A stretch of 64,000 nt of DNA from Zunongwangia profunda SM-A87 (GTDB lineage Bacteria; Bacteroidota; Bacteroidia; Flavobacteriales; Flavobacteriaceae): positions 434,001-498,000 of the forward strand of contig NC_014041.1 in the NCBI RefSeq assembly GCF_000023465.1, given 5' to 3'. This document shows, in pieces, positions 59,862 through 64,000 of this stretch. Position numbers and translations under genes: made by a program. Position 1 is the first letter of the stretch. Each line of letters opens with the position of its first letter. Under the pieces are notes generated by a model, which saw only the letters and a list, made by a program, of their open reading frames with translations, made no database searches and was not told where the DNA came from.

Positions 59862-62330
59862 ATGACAAGACAGGAACTTTTGAAAATAGCCCAAAGCTGG
59901 TTTACCGAGCAGGGTTGGAAACCTTTTAAATTTCAGAAGGATACCTGGAAAGCTTACTTACAAAAGAAAAATGGACTCCTAAATGCACCTACCGGAAGCG
60001 GGAAAACTTACGCCCTTTGGGTACCTATCGTTCTAAATTACATTAAAAATAATCCCGATTATAAAACCAGGTCCAAAAAAGGATTAAAAGCAATTTGGAT
60101 TACGCCATTACGCGCCCTTTCTGTAGAAATAGAACAGGCTGCAGAACGTTTTGCAAGAGGATTGGGGACGAACCTTACCGTAGGGATTAGAACTGGTGAT
60201 ACTTCACAAAAAGAACGGGCGGCACAAAAGAAATCGATGCCGGACTTGCTCATTACCACTCCAGAGAGTTTGCAACTGTTATTATCTTCAAAAAACTACG
60301 ATAAAACCTTCGAAAACCTGGAGGCCATTGTCGTAGATGAATGGCATGAACTTCTGGGAAGCAAACGCGGTGTACAGGTAGAGCTGGCATTGTCACGATT
60401 AAAAACAGTGTCAAAAAATCTCCGGATTTGGGGAATTTCAGCGACTATAGGAAATCTTCAGCAGGCCAGGGAAGTACTGCTAGGGCCTAAATCCGAAGCG
60501 CTTCAGAATTCTGAATTGATTCGCGCCAATCTTAAGAAGAAAATAAAAGTAAAGTCCATAATCCCAGAGACAATGGAAAAATTTCCGTGGAGAGGACACA
60601 TGGGATTGCATTTGCTGGATGAAGTGGTACCGATTATTAAAAGCTCAAAAACAACTTTACTTTTTACCAATACTCGTTCACAATGTGAGTTATGGTTTCA
60701 GAAGATTATTTCAAAATATCCGGAATTTGCCGGGGAATTGGCAATGCATCATGGAAGCATTAATAAAGAAACACGATTATGGGTAGAACAGGCCATTAGA
60801 AACGAAAGTTTAAAAGCAGTGGTATGTACCTCGAGTTTAGATTTGGGAGTGGATTTTGCGCCGGTAGAAACCATTATTCAGATTGGAGGACCAAAAGGGG
60901 TTGCGCGATTTTTACAACGAGCAGGACGTAGCGGTCACCAGCCAGGAAAAGAAAGTGTGATCTATTTTTTACCAACTCACGCAATCGAATTGATTGAGGC
61001 TTCTGCATTACAGAAAGCAGTTGAGAAAAAAGCGGTAGAAGATCGAATACCGTATTTGTTGAGTTTCGATGTTTTGGTACAGTATTTAACCACTTTAGCT
61101 GTTTCAAACGGATTTTTCCCAAAGGATATTTATCCGGAAATAAAATCAACCTTTTGTTTTCAGGCCATGACCGAAGATGACTGGTGTTGGCTGCTTAATT
61201 TTATTACCAAAGGCAGTCAGAGTCTGCAGGCATATGACGAATATAAAAAAGTAGAAATTGAAGAAGATGGCAGGTTTAAAGTAAATCATCGGGGTGTTGC
61301 CATGCGCCATCGCTTACAAATCGGGACCATTGTAAGTGATGCAATGCTCAGCGTAAAATACATGAAAGGTGGATATATAGGTACGATTGAGGAATGGTTT
61401 ATTTCCAAATTAACTCCGGGTGATATCTTTACTTTTGCCGGTAGAAACCTTGAGTTGGTACGTATTAAAAACATGCAGGTACTTGTAAAAAAGTCGAAGA
61501 AAAAAACTGCTAAAGTTCCCAGTTGGATGGGGGGACGCATGACTTTTTCGGCACAAATGAGTGAATTATTACGGGAGGAAATGTATTTGGCGTCTGAATA
61601 TGATGCTACTTCCGGTAAGTCTGAAGAACTCTCTGCTTTAACCGGGATCTTTGACCGACAAAAAAAAGAATCGGTGATTCCTAAAAGTGATGAATTTCTA
61701 ATTGAAACCTTTAAAACCAGAGAAGGATATCATGCTATTTTTTATCCCTTTGAAGGCCGATTTGTACACGAAGCTTTAGGAAGTTTGCTGGCTTACCGGG
61801 TTAGTTTATTGTCGCCAATTTCATTTTCTATCGCTTTTAATGATTATGGGTTTGAATTGCTAAGCGATCAGGAAATCGATATGCAACAGGTACTGGATAA
61901 TAACTTATTTTCTGCGGAATTTTTGATGGATGATCTTTATAAAAGTTTAAATGCTACCGAAATGGCGCGTAGAAAATTTCGTGATATCGCAGTAATCGCC
62001 GGACTCGTTTTTACGGGTTATCCCAACAAGCTGGTAAAAAGTAAACATTTGCAATCCAGTTCACAGCTGCTGTTTAGTGTTTTTAGGGATTACGAAGAGG
62101 ATAATTTATTGTATTTACAATCTTTTAGAGAAACTTTTGAGCATCAGCTCGAAGAAGGAAGGTTGCGACAGGCTTTGGAGCGAATTAATAATCAAAAAAT
62201 GATCTGGCGAAATTGTGAAAAGCCTACACCTTTTTCTTTTCCAATTATCACCGATCGATTACGTGAGAAATTATCCTCGGAAAAACTGGAAGATCGTATC
62301 CGGAAAATGATGAAAAGCCTGGATAGTTAG
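59862..62330 (+). CDS. Ligase-associated DEXH-box DNA helicase (Lhr-type)
   Basis: 822 residues. Walker A is LLNAPTGSGKTYALW (K48) and motif II is VVDEWHELLGSKRG (DEWH). Motif III SAT is in WGISATIGNL and motifs V-VI are TSSLDLGVDFAPVE and FLQRAGRSGHQPG. A long C-terminal Lhr-like region follows. It is the third member of the ligase-associated repair group; the expected endonuclease gene is not found after it in this window. Confidence 0.94.
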   Translation: MTRQELLKIAQSWFTEQGWKPFKFQKDTWKAYLQKKNGLLNAPTGSGKTYALWVPIVLNYIKNNPDYKTRSKKGLKAIWITPLRALSVEIEQAAERFARGLGTNLTVGIRTGDTSQKERAAQKKSMPDLLITTPESLQLLLSSKNYDKTFENLEAIVVDEWHELLGSKRGVQVELALSRLKTVSKNLRIWGISATIGNLQQAREVLLGPKSEALQNSELIRANLKKKIKVKSIIPETMEKFPWRGHMGLHLLDEVVPIIKSSKTTLLFTNTRSQCELWFQKIISKYPEFAGELAMHHGSINKETRLWVEQAIRNESLKAVVCTSSLDLGVDFAPVETIIQIGGPKGVARFLQRAGRSGHQPGKESVIYFLPTHAIELIEASALQKAVEKKAVEDRIPYLLSFDVLVQYLTTLAVSNGFFPKDIYPEIKSTFCFQAMTEDDWCWLLNFITKGSQSLQAYDEYKKVEIEEDGRFKVNHRGVAMRHRLQIGTIVSDAMLSVKYMKGGYIGTIEEWFISKLTPGDIFTFAGRNLELVRIKNMQVLVKKSKKKTAKVPSWMGGRMTFSAQMSELLREEMYLASEYDATSGKSEELSALTGIFDRQKKESVIPKSDEFLIETFKTREGYHAIFYPFEGRFVHEALGSLLAYRVSLLSPISFSIAFNDYGFELLSDQEIDMQQVLDNNLFSAEFLMDDLYKSLNATEMARRKFRDIAVIAGLVFTGYPNKLVKSKHLQSSSQLLFSVFRDYEEDNLLYLQSFRETFEHQLEEGRLRQALERINNQKMIWRNCEKPTPFSFPIITDRLREKLSSEKLEDRIRKMMKSLDS

Positions 62331-62390
62331 ACACTAGATATTAGATCGCTACGCTGTTAGCATAAGAAAGTCCAGATAAAAAATTCAGGA

Positions 62391-62426
62391 ATCAGGATAA
62401 AATTTTGAGTTTTTAATGTGGAATTT
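62391..62426 (+). repeat. Core of intergenic repeat, copy 1
   Basis: 36 bases identical to 62649-62684; the surrounding 75 bases are similar. Confidence 0.85.
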
Positions 62427-62648
62427 TGAATGACTGCAAACTGTATAATGTATTGTGAAAACGGACTTCTCGATACAACAAATTTCTCCATTTCATTTTC
62501 GAAATCTGTCACTCGAAGTGACATCATCTAATTTTCAGTTCAAGTGATTTTGAGGGACGAAAAATTGTATCAAAAACTAGAAAGCGCTTCGCTGTTATAA
62601 GATAGAATATGGAAAAGCGATAAGAGAGCCCAGATAAAAGGTTCAAGG

Positions 62649-62684
62649 ATCAGGATAAAATTTTGAGTTTTTAATGTGGAATTT
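62649..62684 (+). repeat. Core of intergenic repeat, copy 2
   Basis: 36 bases identical to 62391-62426, 258 bases away in the same orientation. Confidence 0.85.
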
Positions 62685-62773
62685 CGAGTGGCTGTAAACT
62701 GTAAACTTTTTTGAATATTGAATCTTTTTAAGCTGATGGCCGACTGCTGAATGCTATGTGCTGTTAGTTTAAG

Positions 62774-63277
62774 CTATTTTTTCAATCTTTGATTCACCTT
62801 ATTTCTTACCAACTCGGTTGTGATTCCAAATAAAACATGAGCGATGAGCTCATTTGCTTGCATTTTTATGGGCACATCTGTAGGTTTATCTTTAAGACCT
62901 AAAATAGGTAAAGAGGTTTGATGAGTAGAAATCCAGGTTGAGGTTCCCATAATAATTCCTTGGGCAAGATTCAATTCATCTTTATCTTTTTTTCCATAGC
63001 CATAGGCCGCACCTGCACTGGCGCCTACTGGAAAGTTCACCAGTTGCTCAGCTAGTTCCTCGTTTTGTACACTTATGGGGGTTCCAGTGATTTTAGTGGA
63101 AAGATGATCCAAAATTTTAAGCTGTGCGCTTCGATTTTCAGCTTTTCTAACCGGTAAAAAATATTCTACCAAACCCTTTACCGCGCCACCTGCTAATCCG
63201 CCAATAGCACCGGCGATCAAACTTCGGGTAGTTTTATTATTGATTGTAGGATTGCTTTTTAAGTGTTCTAAAAACAT
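62774..63277 (-). CDS. YagU/DUF1440-like membrane protein
   Basis: 167 residues from the ATG at 63277 (a TTG lies three codons upstream). SLIAGAIGGLAGGAVKGLVE, LPVRKAENR, GIIMGTSTWISTHQTSLPIL and ELIAHVLFGITTELVRNKVN resemble the DUF1440/YagU family, inner-membrane proteins of unknown function linked in E. coli to acid resistance. The match is by eye and moderate. Confidence 0.6.
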   Translation of the reverse strand: MFLEHLKSNPTINNKTTRSLIAGAIGGLAGGAVKGLVEYFLPVRKAENRSAQLKILDHLSTKITGTPISVQNEELAEQLVNFPVGASAGAAYGYGKKDKDELNLAQGIIMGTSTWISTHQTSLPILGLKDKPTDVPIKMQANELIAHVLFGITTELVRNKVNQRLKK

Positions 63278-63376
63278 AGATTCCAATTTATATTAAAGCT
63301 ATTTAATATTGAACGCTTCTGCAATCATTTAACAATCATTTGACAGGAACTTAAAAAAATAAACTATTTTTAAAAT

Positions 63377-64000
63377 ATGAGTACACCACCAAATTTAAAA
63401 GTAGCGATTATTCAGGCCAATTTAAAATGGGAAGATGCCAACGCAAACCGAAGTTTTTTCAGTAAAGAAATAGCGGCTTTAAGCGATGCTGTAGAGCTTA
63501 TTGTGTTGCCCGAGATGTTTACCACAGGTTTTAGTATGAATGCTGAAAATCTTGCCGAAAAGAAACAGGGTCAAACATTACTATGGATGCAGGAGCAGGC
63601 AAAACTGAAAAATGCAGCGATCACGGGAAGTGTAATTGTTACTGAAAATGGGCAGTTCTACAATCGCTTATTTTTTGTCTTTCCAGACGGTACGGTGCAG
63701 AAATATGATAAGCGGCATACATTTACTTTGGCTAAGGAAGATCAAACGTATACGGCAGGAACAAAGCGTTTAATTGTAAATTATAGAGGCTGGAAAATTT
63801 GTCCGCTTATTTGTTATGACCTTAGATTTCCTGTTTGGGCTAGAAACACAGAGGAGTATGATCTCTTGATTTATGTGGCCAACTGGCCTAAAAAGCGGGT
63901 TGCCGCATGGGATGCCTTATTAAAAGCAAGAGCAATTGAAAACATGAGTTTTTGTATTGGTGTAAACCGCGTAGGTGAAGATGGTGATGGATATGTTTAT
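63377..64000 (+). CDS. Omega-amidase (nitrilase superfamily, YafV-like), partial
   Basis: The frame starts at the ATG at 63377 and stays open to the right edge (208 codons). The catalytic triad is visible: E46 in VLPEMFTTGF, K112 in YDKRHTFTL and C146 in ICYDLRFPVWAR. RHTFTLAKED and NWPKKRVAAWDALLKARAIE are typical of the YafV/Nit2 omega-amidases, which hydrolyse alpha-ketoglutaramate and similar keto-amides. The C-terminal 50 or so residues are outside the window. Confidence 0.92.
   Translation, partial: MSTPPNLKVAIIQANLKWEDANANRSFFSKEIAALSDAVELIVLPEMFTTGFSMNAENLAEKKQGQTLLWMQEQAKLKNAAITGSVIVTENGQFYNRLFFVFPDGTVQKYDKRHTFTLAKEDQTYTAGTKRLIVNYRGWKICPLICYDLRFPVWARNTEEYDLLIYVANWPKKRVAAWDALLKARAIENMSFCIGVNRVGEDGDGYVY

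Larger units (their letters stand above)
62331..62773. other. Intergenic region holding two copies of a repeated segment
   Basis: No gene is seen. Two related stretches of about 75 bases occur at 62380-62455 and 62638-62711; both contain an identical 36-base core (62391-62426 and 62649-62684) that includes CAGGATAAAATTTTGAG. Each copy is preceded by a similar CGCTACGCTGTTA / CGCTTCGCTGTTA segment and CCAGATAAAA, and followed by CTGCAAACTGTA / CTGTAAACTGTA. Confidence 0.6.

Noticed and set aside
1..64000. CRISPR array
   Set aside because: No regularly spaced repeats with unique spacers were seen; the repeats present are single pairs or palindromes.

Overview
The window is chromosomal DNA from a member of the Bacteroidota, most likely a marine or environmental Flavobacteriaceae (order Flavobacteriales). 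The reasons are low G+C judged by eye, many promoters with the Bacteroidota -7 element TAnnTTTG, almost no Shine-Dalgarno sequences, a SusC/SusD pair, and families typical of flavobacteria (DUF3078, DUF3109, DUF4286, carboxy-terminal processing peptidase, PepSY-TM, ligase-associated DNA repair genes). I cannot name the genus from sequence alone.

Layout. 1-7433: a partial surface protein with a degenerate phosphoesterase domain, tadA, dxs, a DUF3078 outer-membrane protein, dgt and a DUF3109 protein. 7887-12289: marC, small membrane proteins, a flavoprotein, a minus-strand cluster comEB-ctp-membrane protein, and a frameshifted HupE/UreJ gene. 12651-16860: a PepSY membrane protein, a hypothetical gene and a TPR histidine kinase with its LuxR-type regulator. 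16861-17738: a hairpin-rich intergenic region with a candidate structured RNA, then tRNA-Leu(CAA).

17739-22322 is a 4.6-kb integrated island bounded by tRNA-Leu and a 51-nt copy of its 3' end. It carries broken integrase and DUF3892 fragments followed by a compact set: a STAS-GHKL ATPase, a DUF4325 STAS-like protein, a PIN nuclease, an sce7726 (PD-(D/E)xK-like) protein, and a convergent Beta-family protein. This is the best candidate for an undescribed, probably defensive, system. 22323-26124 continues as accessory DNA: a decayed Rhs polymorphic toxin with a nuclease tail and a candidate immunity gene, a truncated IS3 element and a HicAB toxin-antitoxin pair.

26785-35351 is a glycan-utilisation locus: a LacI regulator, three copies of its probable operator, SusC, SusD, a GH130-like lipoprotein and an MFS sugar porter.

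35625-64000 is mostly housekeeping: an outer-membrane barrel protein, prs, rplY, pth, ribF, an HTTM protein, serS, TPR and membrane proteins, rsmA, mgtE, a 2-hydroxyacid dehydrogenase, a VOC pseudogene, an ArsC-like phosphatase, an NmrA-like protein, a two-domain acyltransferase (glycine/ornithine-lipid type), aspartate kinase, two tandem GNAT paralogues, fbp and a TerB-like protein. The DNA-repair group (MBL exonuclease, ATP-dependent ligase, Lhr-like helicase) follows, interrupted by a lipoprotein gene. The window ends with a YagU-like membrane protein and a partial omega-amidase.
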